From Vombatus ursinus (taxonomy: Eukaryota > Chordata > Mammalia > Diprotodontia > Vombatidae), in NCBI RefSeq assembly GCF_900497805.2, contig NW_020954719.1, positions 5,763,699 to 5,827,698 on the forward strand: a stretch of 64,000 nt of DNA, written 5' to 3'. Each line of letters starts with the position of its first letter. Position 1 is the first letter of the stretch. Shown here one piece after another: positions 1 to 10,985 of this stretch. A program made the position numbers and the translations under genes. Below the pieces are notes generated by a model. It was not told where the DNA came from, did not search any database, and saw only the letters and a program-made list of their open reading frames with translations.

Positions 1-75
1 ATACCATAGATATCTATTACTTACAGCTTGGGTTTGTTGTTTGTTTTTTTTTACATTCCCTATATATTTTAATTT

Positions 76-168
76 TGGAGGCAATGGAGGTTAAGTGACT
101 TGCCTAGGGTCATACATCTAGCTAGTGTCTGAGGCCGGCTCTATCCATTGTGCCACCTAGCTGCCCCT
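76..168 (-). mobile_element. Marsupial tRNA-derived SINE, antisense fragment
   Basis: The reverse complement starts with the family's 'ggggcagctaggtgg' head and runs to the 'gtcacttaacct' region, so this is a short antisense copy. The family name (MAR1/WSINE type) is from memory. Confidence 0.85.
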
Positions 169-180
169 CCCTATGTATTT

Positions 181-643
181 TTTATGACACCTATGTATCG
201 TTCCTTCTACAAAAAAGATGTAGAGCAACTGAGATGAAGCTTGTTTGTCAGGACAGAAATCTTCAGTTTATTTTTGATCTATTGACTAAAGAAGACCTAT
301 GTCTTAAAGGACCAGTGTAACTTTTGCCTTGGAACAGAGGTCTCACTAAGGTGAGATGTAGCTGGCAAACAAGCCACTTCAAACCCTCTGACTGGGAATT
401 TTAGGAGAAACTGGAGGGGATGTAGAGGTGGGCAAAATAGCTGGTGTTTGAGCAGTTACTAGAGTTTAGCTGTTACTACTGCTGCCCCTGCCTACAGCAG
501 CCAGGAGAGCAGACTGAGGCTCACGAAGGAAGTGTATCTGTGCCAAATAGCCTGGCTAAACTTTGCATTTGGGAGAGGCCTTTATTTGCTTGTTCCTGAA
601 CTTATGTTAACTCTAACAATTAATTGTTATTTAAAGTTTGTTG
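181..643. other. Unassigned non-coding stretch
   Basis: I see no open reading frame of note, no repeat family I recognise and no RNA gene here. Composition is ordinary AT-rich intergenic sequence. Confidence 0.5.
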
Positions 644-889
644 AGGGATAGCTAGGTGGTACAGTGGATAGAATGCCGGCCCTGGAGTCAGGAATTCAAA
701 TCCAGCCTCAGACACTTACTATCTGTGGGACCCTGGACAAGGCACTTAACCCTGTTTGCCTCAGTTTCCTCATCTGTAAAATGATCTGGAGAAGGAAATG
801 GCAAACCACCCTAATATCTTTGTCAAGAAAACCCTAAATGGGGTCACAAAATGTTGGACATGGCTGAAAATGACTAAACAACAACAAAA
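644..889 (+). mobile_element. Marsupial SINE, long form
   Basis: Full long-form copy. The tRNA-like head is followed by 'cctcagtttcctcatctgta' and then by the 3' half ('ctggagaaggaaatggcaaa', 'aaatggggtcaca', 'acaacaacaaaa') that distinguishes the long marsupial form from the short form. Confidence 0.88.
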
Positions 890-1244
890 TTTGTTTATAT
901 TCTGTTGTCTGTATTGAAAGCTGAAGTAAGATAAAAAGTATATTCAACCATAGCAATTTCTGATTTGTAGATGTTTCACTATTATTGGGAATGGGATTTG
1001 AGGGAGAAGGATGAACTGGTTCATTGCAGAGAATGAGACAGAAATAGAATCTTCGGAGGAGATTGTTGGTATTGACTGAAGACTCTGGTTCTAAGTGAAA
1101 AAAAAAAAGCTTATTGAGTTATATTTCACAAATTCACAAATTAGGGTAAATGTGTGAATCCGGTTCTCCCCTAGACAAAAAAGTGAACTCAGCACTAGTT
1201 TCTGTCTATTGGGGGGGAGGCGGCACTGGTCCGGCTGTTGAAGT

Positions 1245-2172
1245 GGATCGTATGTCCATCCCTTCTCTTCTAAAATCCTTGGGAAGTCTTCTATACTACA
1301 TACTCCCCACCTCTTTTCTTCTCACTTACTTTAAAATCCTCTATCATCTGGCTTCTGACCTCATCATTCAACAGAAACTATTTCTGCAAAGTTACCGATG
1401 ATCTCTTAAATGCCTTTTCTTAATACCCATTCTTCTTGACCTCTTGCAACCTTTGACATTGTCAATCACCCTCTCTTCCTAAATACTTTCTCCTCTCTAG
1501 GTTTTCCTAACACTGTTTTTTCCTAGTTATCCTACCAGTCTAACTTGTCCTTTCTCATTTTCCTTTGTTAGATCTTTATACAGTTCATGTCTGCTAATCC
1601 TGGGAATTCTGGGGCCTCTTCTCTTCTCCCTCTATACTATCTCATTTGGTGTCAAACTGTAATCTCTATACAGATGATTTACAGATCTCTACATCTAGCT
1701 CTAATCTGTCTTCTGAGCTCTAGTTCTGCATCACCAACTGCCTCTTAGAATATCTCAATGTTCCGTAAGTGTCTCAAACTCAACATGTCCAGAACAGAAA
1801 TCATTCTCTTTTCTTCCAAACCCTGAGCTCTTCCAAACTTTCCCATTACTATCTAGGCTCCACCATCCTCTCAGGCACTCAGGCTTACAACCTCTGGGTC
1901 ATCCTTGACTTCTCATTTGAACTCACACTATATATCCAATCTGTTTCCATTTCTATTTTCACATCTCTTGTATCCCTTTCTCTCCACTCACACAGCTGCC
2001 ATTTCTTGCCTGATCTATTGTAATAGCCTTCCACGTCTCTGCCTCAAATCTCTCTCCACTCCAATCTATCCTCCACTCAACTGACAAAGTGAACTTCCTG
2101 AAGTGTAGGTCTGACCTTATCACCTCCCCACTCAATAAATTCCAGTGGCTCTAGGATCAAGTATATGTAGGT
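1245..2172 (+). mobile_element. L2 LINE, part 1 (reverse-transcriptase region)
   Basis: Pyrimidine-rich L2-type LINE sequence in sense orientation. Recognisable blocks include 'gacattgtcaatcac', 'ctcaaactcaacatgtcc' and 'cactcaataaattccagtgg', in the order of the L2 RT and C-terminal region also seen at 28.4-31.1 kb. It breaks near 2172 and resumes at about 3085. No frame stays open, so this is a dead copy. Confidence 0.8.
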
Positions 2173-3084
2173 TACATGTTGCCCTTGTGGGTTATGTGTA
2201 AAATCACATGAGATGTCTAAATGTATGGACAAGAGACTTGAGAGGAGTCATGGATAGATTCTCTGGAATCTTTCCCATTCTTCTCCAAAGGATGTTGATT
2301 CCTGCTTGTGAGGAGCAGGGGAAGGGGCCTCAAGGCTTGCCACTTTATTTTACTTTGAGAGAGAAGGTTATCAGACACATATACATGTGCATATAAAATT
2401 CTATTTATGTAAAAATAAACATACAATGCATATAAATAAAATTAAATATACGTATATAATTATATCTATTTGCCCACACACACACAGTGCTGCCCTAGGG
2501 ACACAATTTTTGGGATCAAGTCATTTCCTCAGCTACGCTGTCTCGAGGAGAATGCAGGCTTGACTCATTCCTACCAAATGCTAGGTAAAAAACTATCACA
2601 AATACTGAACCAGGAAACCCATTTATCCAAGGAGATAAACAAACAAAAATTGGAGTTCTGTAGTTTAGGGTATAACAGATACTACATTAGAGTGAATTAA
2701 ACTCTTTAGATGGGAGTGAGCTGAGACCTCACTTAACCAAGAGAGTGGTTAGATCTCATACAAGGGAGAATTCCCAGAATCTCTAAGGAAGCAAGTAGAA
2801 AGGATGACATGTTGAAGTGCTTGGCTCTGCTTACACATCCACTGTCCAAAATCTGTCTCTGTCTCTCTGTCTCTCTCTCAATGCCTGGTGTTGATCCCTA
2901 GAAAGTCTGGAACTGCTCATGTCTTCTCTCAAGGCAATAATGAAGAATGTCTCTCCTCTCCAAAGCCCTTATGCTGATTCCATCCTTCATGAATGCAACA
3001 TGGAGACTTCATTCTCTCTACCAGTGAGGAGAATCTTATGAAAAATGCTTTTTGCTTGATTGAAAACTGAAGGTACACATAAAA
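2173..3084. other. Unclassified insert splitting an L2
   Basis: About 0.9 kb separates two collinear parts of one L2, so it probably arrived by insertion. It has AATAAA-like sequences near 2415-2435 and a short TCTG-rich run near 2846-2880. I could not match it to a family or find a clear target duplication. An old solo LTR is possible but not shown. Confidence 0.35.
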
Positions 3085-3467
3085 GTCTTCTGACATTTAA
3101 AGCCCTTCACAACCTGGCCTCTTCCTACGTTTCCATTCTTCTTACACTTTACTCAGTAGCTACAGCAGCCTATTTGCTGTTGTTCCTCACACATGACATG
3201 TCTCAACTCCAAGAATTTGAACTGCTTACCCCCCATACCTGGAATGTTCTCCCTTCTCACCTCCAACTACTACTTCCCTCTGCTATTACTTTCCCTTTAC
3301 ATTGTATATATCTTACATGTACATAGTCACTTACATGTTATGTCCTCTATTAGAATATGAGCTACTTGAGAACAGGAGCTGTTTTTTGCCTTTATTTGTA
3401 TCCCCAGCCCTTAGCACAGTGCCTGACATGTGATAGGTACTTGATAAATATTTGTTGACTGATTATA
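3085..3467 (+). mobile_element. L2 LINE, part 2 (3' end)
   Basis: The L2 resumes at 'aaagcccttcacaacctggc' and ends with the characteristic tail 'agcacagtgcctgacatg' and 'gataaatatttgttgactga'. Bases 3092-3245 are copied in inverted form at 4013-4168. Confidence 0.85.
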
Positions 3468-3511
3468 GTTCCATAAAGTAACCCTTTGATAATTTCATTG
3501 TCAAGAGGGGA

Positions 3512-3560
3512 GGAAGAGACAGACAGATAATCAGACAGACCGACAGACAGACAGACAGAG
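3512..3560 (+). repeat. GACA-rich microsatellite
   Basis: Imperfect GACA tandem repeat with a few substitutions. Confidence 0.85.
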
Positions 3561-3991
3561 ATGTTCACAAAGCTTCACAAAGCAATAACAGGGTGTTAGT
3601 CCCTTGTCAACATAGTAAAACCCCATCTTATGTGATTTCATCCTGTGGAAATAACAACTGAGCTGGCAAGGAGGCACCAAAGCTTCTAGACATTTTATAT
3701 GTTCTATATTCACTTTTAAAGGAATTTCTTTTTTTAATTTATTCCTATTGGGTTTGTTGGTAATATACAGAAAGGCTAATTATTTTTCTGGGTCCATTTT
3801 ATATCCCGCTATGTCATTGAAGTTATTGTTTCAATAAATTTTAGTTGAATGTTTAGGGTTCTCTAGGTAAATCAGCTTATTATCTTCAAATAATGATAAT
3901 TTTATTTCTTTTTTACTTATGCTTATTCCCTTGGTTCATTTTTCTTGTCTTTTTATTATAGCTATTATTTCTATCAAATTATATCAATGGC

Positions 3992-4168
3992 AAAAGTAAT
4001 GATATATCAATAGATTCCAGGTGTGGGGGGGTAAGCAGTTCAAATTCTTGGAGTTGAGAGATGTCATGTGTGAGGAACAACAGCAAATAGGCTGCTGTAG
4101 CTACTGAGTAAAGTGTAAGAAGAATGGAAATGTAGGAAGAGCCCAGGTTGTGAAGGGCTTTAAATGTC
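3992..4168 (-). repeat. Templated inverted insertion (copy of two nearby segments)
   Basis: Bases 3992-4016 are an exact 25-base reverse complement of 4340-4364. Bases 4013-4168 are a near-perfect reverse complement of 3092-3245, with about four substitutions and one base of length difference. The two copied segments share the bases ATT at their junction. This points to local template switching rather than an independent L2 insertion. Confidence 0.8.
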
Positions 4169-4547
4169 CTTGCTTTGCCTCTGATCTTATTGAAAAGGCC
4201 TCTAGGGTTTCATCATTACAGACAAAGCTAGATCTTGGTTTTAGATATACTTTACTATATTAGGAAGTTGTCTAATATTTGTATATTTAAAATTTTTTTA
4301 ACATAAAGGGATATCATATTTTGCCAAAAGCCTTTTCTTAATCTATTGATATATCATTACTTTTATTGTTTTTGTACAAGTATGTCTATTATGTTTCTGG
4401 TTTTTTCTAGCATTGATCTAATTCTGAATTCCTAAACCTGGCCATCATATATAAACATTTTAATATGCTTTTTGAGCCTTTTGACCGACATTTTATTCAA
4501 TATTTTGTGTTAATGCTCATAAGCGATATTGGTCTACAGTTTCTTTA

Positions 4548-4690
4548 TTTCTCTCTGTAAAATGGAGATAATAATAGTACCTGCTTGCAGGCTTTTGTAA
4601 GGTTAAAATGAGACAATATTTGTAAAGTGCTCTGTAAACCTTAAAAGCACTTGGAAAGTACTATACAAATGCTGGCTATTGTTATTGGGT
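4548..4690 (+). mobile_element. MIR-type SINE fragment
   Basis: 'ctgtaaaatggagataataa' followed by 'gtaaagtgctctgtaaacct' and 'tactatacaaatgctggcta' is the 3' half of a MIR-like element, sense orientation. Confidence 0.7.
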
Positions 4691-4746
4691 ATTTTATATT
4701 TTTAAAACATTTCATGTATTTAATTGGTCATATTTTTGGCCTATAT

Positions 4747-4992
4747 GTTGTTGTTCATTCGTTTCAGTTGTGTCCAATTCTTTGTGACCCCATTTGGGCT
4801 TTTCTTGGCAAAGATGCTAGAATGGTTTGCGTTTCCTTCTCCAGTTCATTTTACAGAGGCAAATGAGGTTAAGTGACTTGACCGGGGTCATCCACCCAGT
4901 AAATATCTGAGGCTGGATTTGAACTTAGAAAGATGAATCTTCCTGACTTCAAGCCCAGCACTCTATCCACATTGTGTCACCTTGCTGGCCCA
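4747..4992 (-). mobile_element. Marsupial SINE, long form, antisense
   Basis: The reverse complement gives the long form from its head to the 'acaacaaca' tail. It sits inside the antisense L1 fragment. Confidence 0.87.
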
Positions 4993-5584
4993 ATTGAATA
5001 ATACAGTCTTTAATAATTTCCCTTATTCCCTATTCATTTGTTATGGGGTTTCTTTTTTCATTTTTAGTATTGGACATTTGGTTTGCTTTCTTTTTTCATA
5101 TTAGTTAATGGTCTATCTATTTTATTAGTTTTTCCCCCAAATAATGCAGCTCCTAGTTTTATTTATCAATTCAAACTTTTGGCTTTCAATGTTATTTATC
5201 TCTTCTTTAATTTTCATAATTTCTGTTTGTGTGTTTAGTTAGTTTTTTGTTTTTTTCTAGTTTTTAAAAGTTGTATGCCCCATTTTAAAAAATCTCTTTT
5301 GTTAATGAAAGTCTTTAGAAATATAAATTTTCTGATAAGGACTGCAATTCCAAAAGTTTTATTATGTTATCTCCTTGTTGTTGTTTTATTTGTTGGGATT
5401 ATCTAATTTTCTATGGTTTTATTACTTGATCCAATTATTATTTAAGAGTAAATGATTTATTCTCCATTGAAGTTTGAATTCTTTCTTCAAGTGCCCTTTA
5501 TCAATTATGTTATTGCTTTGTGACTAATAAAGGATGTGCCTAATATTTGTGCTTTTCTTCATTGGTTTATGGTGTTTTAATTAT

Positions 5585-5692
5585 ATTGTAAGCTCCTTGA
5601 GGGAAGGGACTGTCTTTTGCCTCTTTCTTTCCCCAGCACTTAGCACAATGCCTGGCATATAATAGGTACTTAATAAATGTTTATAGATTGAT
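5585..5692 (+). mobile_element. L2 3' end fragment
   Basis: Typical L2 terminus: 'gtaagctccttgagggaag', 'agcacttagcacaatgcctg', 'acttaataaatgtt'. Confidence 0.85.
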
Positions 5693-6644
5693 ACCTTAGC
5701 ATGTGGTCAGTTTTTGTGAAAGTCTGGGTCTGAGAGGAGGTATATTAAGGTCCCCAACACATTAGATATTACATAGCATCACCTAGATATCACTAGGTGC
5801 CTACCAAAGCCTCATCTTTATGGACAAAGACTTCTAAAAATGTGGGCCCCACAGGATCCTAAGGACCTGGTGGAGGCACTCCTAGATGGCCCCCTTTAAG
5901 TCTTCCAGAGATTATAGCTTATTCTGGAACCCAATTAAAAGAGGCAGACTTGCAAGTGACTTGGTAAATGAGGGCCATTAGGATACCCATGTGGGGAACA
6001 CAGATTCTCCAAAACAGGATGAGTTCCATAAGCTTTTAGACTTTCTTTTTAGATTAATGGAAGCAAGTGTTGACTCATTATCATCTGAGCTTTCCCCACA
6101 TCTACTGTATTCCCCAAAAGTTGACTGAGTGGGCTGCTTCTTAGATTTCCTTAGAGTTGATCTCTCTCTTCTTATCCCTCATATGGGCCACAGGCCTTAT
6201 GACTTTGTCTGGCCTGGTTTACGTTATGGCAACCATGCTGTGTTGGGCATCAATGCTCTAAGGAAGGGAAGTTTTTTTCTTATCTCTGCCCACCAGAATG
6301 TGGCAGCCTGAAGAAAAGTTCATGTAGCCCTGGGGAAGGTACCCTGAACTTCTTTCCAAGTGAAAATGAATGGTTCCTTTATATTTTTAGCCAAGGGAAT
6401 GGAGGAAAAAAAGTATTGATCAGGTCAGTAACCTCCTACTGCTCAGCCCAGGCCTAGGGTCCCTGGTTTACCATGTTGAAAAAGTCAAGAATGGTTGATA
6501 TGATAAGCATGATGACCTTGCTCAACTTTCTATAGTCTACTGAAAGCTACTAGGTACCATCTTCCTTCTTCCCTATTGTAAGAGGAATTGGTATGCTAAC
6601 TACTCTAGCTTCATTTGTTTTGATCACTAGAGAGGAAATATCTG

Positions 6645-6645
<1 letters not shown>

Positions 6646-6690
<45 letters not shown>
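6646..6690 (+). repeat. CA microsatellite
   Basis: Dinucleotide run, interrupted once by 'tata'. Confidence 0.95.
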
Positions 6691-6894
6691 TCCCCACCCT
6701 GGGGACCTTATGTTGTTTGGTGCTAATTATATGGAATGTCTCAAGTGACTTCAATGTTTTCATTTGGCCCTACTCACAATAACACACTAAGAAAATAATG
6801 AAATGGCCAGATACCTGCTCCCATGAGCTCATGATAACCCTTCGCTTGTTGGTCTTCCCTCTATAACCCCCCATTATCAAATGATAACCCCTTA

Positions 6895-6985
6895 TTATGA
6901 GATGAGATAACATATATAAAGCACTTTGCAAACGTTAAAGTGCTTTATACATGTAAGCTATTATATTAATTGTTGTTGGAGGTCT
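6895..6985 (+). mobile_element. MIR-type 3' fragment
   Basis: 'gagataacatatataaagca' and 'gtaagctattat' match the MIR 3' part. Confidence 0.55.
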
Positions 6986-7611
6986 CTTGGTATCACAATA
7001 GCCAGTGACCAGCAGCTCCTTATATCCATATGTGGGAAAGGGCTTTAGGGAATATCTTTGGCTTGGATGGAGCTGAAAGATCCCTATTGTGCTGCATTTT
7101 GTGGTACAAATTTATTAGTACCCCAATAAGTTGGTGATTGTTTTCTTATCAACTTTGTATTTCAGAAGTCACTCCCAAAGTTCCCTTAAGAAGAAGGTGT
7201 CATTACCCTCCATCCACCTTGTAGGGTGGCAGTGTTCATGAACTTCCCCCACCCCATTCCCATACTGTCAATTTGCACTGAGAATAGCATTTGCCCAGAC
7301 AATATTGTTCAGATCTCTTACTCAAATTTCACCAAATAGAGACAAACCTAACTAAATCAAGCCTCACATCACTTGTCTGGGCCTCTGTCCAGAAAATGAA
7401 ATCTAATAGCCTCTGACATAGGCTGATTATAGGGTATTGAGCTGAGTTTGTGTGGGGACATATAGATCCAATTCATGGAATCCATTTCCTTTAGAAACTT
7501 CCCCCCTCCCTTGAAGATCTCTCCTGGGGAATGAGCTACAAAAGATTTTCATTGTGATGTGACCAGCTATGGACAACTCTCCATCTTAGTCATCTAAAAA
7601 AGTATAACTTA

Positions 7612-7900
7612 ATTCAGCTTAAAAAGCATTTATTTGGGGGCAGCTAGGTGGCACAGTGGATAGAGTTCCGGCCTTGTAGTCAGGAGGACCTGAGTTCAAA
7701 TCTGACCTCAGGCGCTTGACACTTACTAGCTGTGTGACCCTGGGCAAGTCACTTAACCCCCATTGCCTCACCAAAAAAAAAAAAATAGCATTTATTACTA
7801 AGTTCTGTGGATTCAAAGACAGGCAAAAGACAGTCCCTGCTTTCAAGCAGTTCACAGTCTAATGGAGTAGACAACATGCAAAAGGCTGTATCCAAATTAG
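7612..7900 (+). mobile_element. Ancient interspersed repeat split by a SINE
   Basis: 'agcatttatta' and then 'ggattcaaagacaggcaaaa', 'acagtccctgctttcaag' and 'cacagtctaatgg' belong to a mammalian or marsupial repeat that I recognise but cannot name. A diverged copy is at 20876-21000. A SINE sits inside it. Confidence 0.5.
7636..7785 (+). mobile_element. Marsupial SINE, short form, with target duplication
   Basis: Complete short-form SINE ending in a 13-base A-run. 'agcatttatt' flanks it on both sides (7625-7634 and 7787-7796), a direct target-site duplication. Confidence 0.92.
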
Positions 7901-8052
7901 CTATGCACAGGCTTGTGGATACATGCTGGTACCAACAGTCTGCTGATTGCAAGGGAAGAGTACAGCTACCCCAAACTGAATATAATCATGAGCAGTTGGG
8001 AGTCTCATTTGGCTCTCTGACCTGCTTAAGGAGAGACCTACCTTACTGTTTA

Positions 8053-8252
8053 AATCCGGCCTCAGACGGTTACTAGCTGTGTGACCCTGGTCAAGTCACT
8101 TAACCTCTATTTGCCTCAGTTTCCTCATCTGCAAAGTGAGAATTATAATAGCATCTATCTCCAAGGGTTGTTGTGAGAACCAAATGAGATAATAATTGTA
8201 AAGCACTTAGCACAGTGCCTGGCACATATAAAGGTTAGTTGTTGTTGTTGTT
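8053..8252 (+). mobile_element. MIR/THER1-type SINE
   Basis: The sequence reads 'cggttactagctgtgtgac', 'cctcagtttcctcatctgca', 'gttgttgtgagaaccaaatg', 'agcacagtgcctggcac', in MIR order, sense orientation. Confidence 0.85.
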
Positions 8253-8870
8253 ACTAGGATCAGGTGGGTGTATTTCTCTTTCAGCTTCCTCCCCTACCTC
8301 TGTCTCACCACTGCTCGGTGAACTGGTAGCTTACCCTTGAATCTTGTTTATTTGTTGTCTATACTTTTATAATGGATTTTGTTTTGTTGTAATGGTCTTT
8401 AAAGTTACCTTCTGAGTTTTTGTTATGAAAGAGAGGATCGCTATGAGAAAGGATGAAGGGAAACCTTCAAACAAATAACCCTGCACTTAACTGTGAGCCC
8501 CTCCTTCCTTTCTCATTCTGGCTCTATTTCTCTATCTCTGTGTCTCTGTCTCTCTGTCTCTGTCTCTCTCTGTTTCTGTACATATAAAGAGGGGCTTCAC
8601 TGGAATTAAAAATATGGGCCTTAATTTTTGTGGGAAACTTGGAGTCAGTAAAGAAGCTTTGCAATTTCCCCAAGGTAATCCAGACTACTCTCCTCTTTTT
8701 CAACTTTGGTTCCACCTCATTGTCCATTTGTATTTTCTGTCCCAAATATACATCCTGAGAGTTCTATAGTTTGTCTATCAAAATGCATGCTGTAATCTGG
8801 GGAATAGACACTCTTAATCCACTTTGTCTTTTTTGTGTGGATGACTAGGCCAAATTCCTTTGAGTGATTA
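8253..8870. other. Unassigned non-coding stretch with TCTG-rich run
   Basis: A TCTG/TC-rich run occupies about 8525-8575. The rest ('ggcttcactggaattaaa' to 'gactaggccaaattc') resembles no family I can name, and no gene is visible. Confidence 0.45.
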
Positions 8871-9472
8871 TAGATCTCTTCATCCTTATTGTGAGCTCCA
8901 CAATCCTGCTACCCTTCAGTTCATTCCAAGGCCATTACCCTTTCACTGACTACACTTTCCCCATCTTGACCCCTTGGTGAACCAGTTCAACTCTATACTA
9001 TCTTCTACACTTAGGTCTCTTGCTCCATTATCCTACTGCTGATCAGGCTTTGCTAAGTCCCAACTTTGAATTAATTCTGCCATCCGTTGTCTTTACTCCT
9101 ATTCATGTGCTAGCAGAGCTGGAGAAAATTGAAAACTCATGCTGACTGGAGGTACACTATAAATTTATGTTATATTATCTCCACTGGGTCCTCACTGAAA
9201 CAAGGCAATCCTTTTACTTCCCCGATCAATTCATATCCCACTTACTATATTGGTTTTTTTTCCCCAAAACTTTTACATCCCTCCTCAAAATTCCTTCCCA
9301 TGAAACACATTCCCTACTCTCTCTCAGCTGAGAGTTGAGACTATTTGCTAGGGGTCCTCTTTTCCTTTACCCTTCATCTCACATCCCTCAAATGTCTTCC
9401 CTCATTATCTTCTCATTCACTCCTGTCTCACCCAAAGAGGGGCCCTTTGCTTTGTCAAGGTTAACTCCTCTA
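8870..9472 (+). mobile_element. L2 LINE, part 1 (host of the nested L1)
   Basis: This matches the L2 at 28.80-29.45 kb, for example 'cccatcttgaccccttggtg' and 'gagctggagaaaa'. It stops at 9472, where an L1 begins, and resumes at 19779. Confidence 0.82.
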
Positions 9473-10289
9473 ATAATAATGGGAAGATGGCAGAATAAGG
9501 CAGGAAATTACCCGGCTCTCCAATTTCTACCCCCAAGTAATTTAAAATAACACCTAGAGTGGCACAAATAATTAAAGTCAGGGTAAAGCAGTTGTCCTGC
9601 CTGAGACAACTTAAGAGGATTTTAGGAAAGATCTGACCTCTGGAATGGTGGTCTGGCCAGAGCACCGTGCAGATTTTACATTCTGCTGAGTCAGCAAACA
9701 GTAACCCCTGGGGGAAGCAGTGGCGGCGGCAGCATTAGCTCCAAGAAATTTTGCCCTGTGGACTAAGTGGGGATCGTGCCACCGATCAGCAAAAGACTGC
9801 AGGGGGGAAGAGCCCTCCACTGGTGCTGGGTGAGGGGCTCAGGAACACTGACCAGACACTATCCCAGGCTGCGGATGTGGCAAGGAGGAGTGAGCGCACA
9901 CGAGTGAATGCAGTTGTAGAAGGGTGGGGGCCCTGCTGGTTGTGGTCACTAGCAGAAGAGTGGAGTCCCTGATTTTAGTTCCAGGGCAGCAGGGTGAGCC
10001 GATGCTTGCGGCCACCTGAGAGACCACAGGGAACAAGAGCGTTTACATTGGCAGAAGCATAGAAGACCTTGGTCACGGCTCAGGGGCAGAGAGGTCACTC
10101 ATAGACCTAAGGCACGAGCCAGAGGAGCAGTGACCCTACCAGACTTTGGATTATAGAGCATTGGACGAACCAAAAAGTCAAAGACCACCAGATGGAGCTC
10201 AGAAAACAGCAGCTGAAAAACTTCAAGGCTAAATCTTTACCCCCCAAACCTCAGGAGCAAAGCTCAGTCCTTACATCAAATTAACAGCC

Positions 10290-10985
10290 AAAAAATAAGC
10301 CATGAAAAAAAGATGAGTAAACAACAGAGAAAGAACCTGGATATAGGTAACTACTATGATGATAGAGAAGATCAGGATTTAAACTCAGAAGACAATAAAG
10401 TTAAAACAGCTACTTGTAAAGCATCAAAGAAAAATGTAAAATGATATCAAGCCCAAAAAAGAGTTCTTGGAAGAGCTTAAAAAGGATTTTAAAAATCAAA
10501 TAAGAGAGGTTGAAGAAAAATTAGGAAAAAAGTAAAAGTAATGCAAGAAAAATCAAGAAAATTGTGAAAATAAAGCCAAGCAATTGGAAAGAGAGATCCA
10601 AAAACTTAAGGAAGAAAATAACTCCTTAAAATTAGAATTTGGTAAGGAGAAGCTAATGACTTCACAAGACATTGAGAAATAATAAAACAAAGCCAAAAGA
10701 ATAAAAAAAAGAAGAGAATGTGAATCATCTCATTAAAAAAACAACTGACCTGGAAAATAGAATGAGAAGAGATGATATTAGAATGTTGGACTATCTAAAA
10801 TTTAGGATCAGAGTCTAGAAGAAATTGTTAAAGAAAATTACCCCCAAAAGTTTTTGAACAAGAGGGTAAAACAGAAAATTTAAAAACCCACTGATCACTG
10901 CCTAAAAGAGATCCCAAAATGAAAACTCCCAGGAACATTATAACTAAGTTTCAGAGCTCTCTGGTCAAAGAGGAACTACTAAAAG
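10290..10985 (+). mobile_element. Outer L1 ORF1, first part
   Basis: Lysine- and glutamate-rich coiled-coil-type ORF1 sequence ('ggaagaaaataactccttaa', 'acctggaaaatagaatgaga'). It is interrupted at 10985 by a younger L1 and resumes at about 13000 with 'caactagaaagaaactattt', exactly where the reading left off. Confidence 0.8.

Larger units (their letters stand above)
3722..5570 (-). mobile_element. Old L1, ORF2 fragment, antisense, with insertions
   Basis: The plus strand reads like the antisense of mammalian L1 ORF2. 'ttttgccaaaagccttttct' and 'gatattggtctacag' match the known antisense RT landmarks, and 'taatggtctatctattttat' with 'gcagctcctag' match the segment upstream of RT. The copy is interrupted by an inverted templated segment (3992-4168), MIR (4548-4690) and a long SINE (4747-4992). 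It is divergent and dead. Confidence 0.7.
5695..7610 (-). mobile_element. ERV pol debris, antisense (fossil)
   Basis: The part 5795-6320 aligns by eye with 47925-48425, where the antisense strand shows a retroviral-type reverse-transcriptase core. The rest, up to about 7610, is probably upstream internal sequence of the same element, but that is inference. It is old and has many breaks. No LTR is seen at either side. A CA microsatellite and a MIR piece lie inside. Confidence 0.45.

Noticed and set aside
3060-3326. Plus-strand open frame of 88 codons
   Set aside because: It is a chance frame in the L2 3' end.
7636-7760. tRNA gene
   Set aside because: The tRNA-like A and B boxes belong to the head of the marsupial SINE, which has lost the tRNA fold and carries an A-tail and target duplication.
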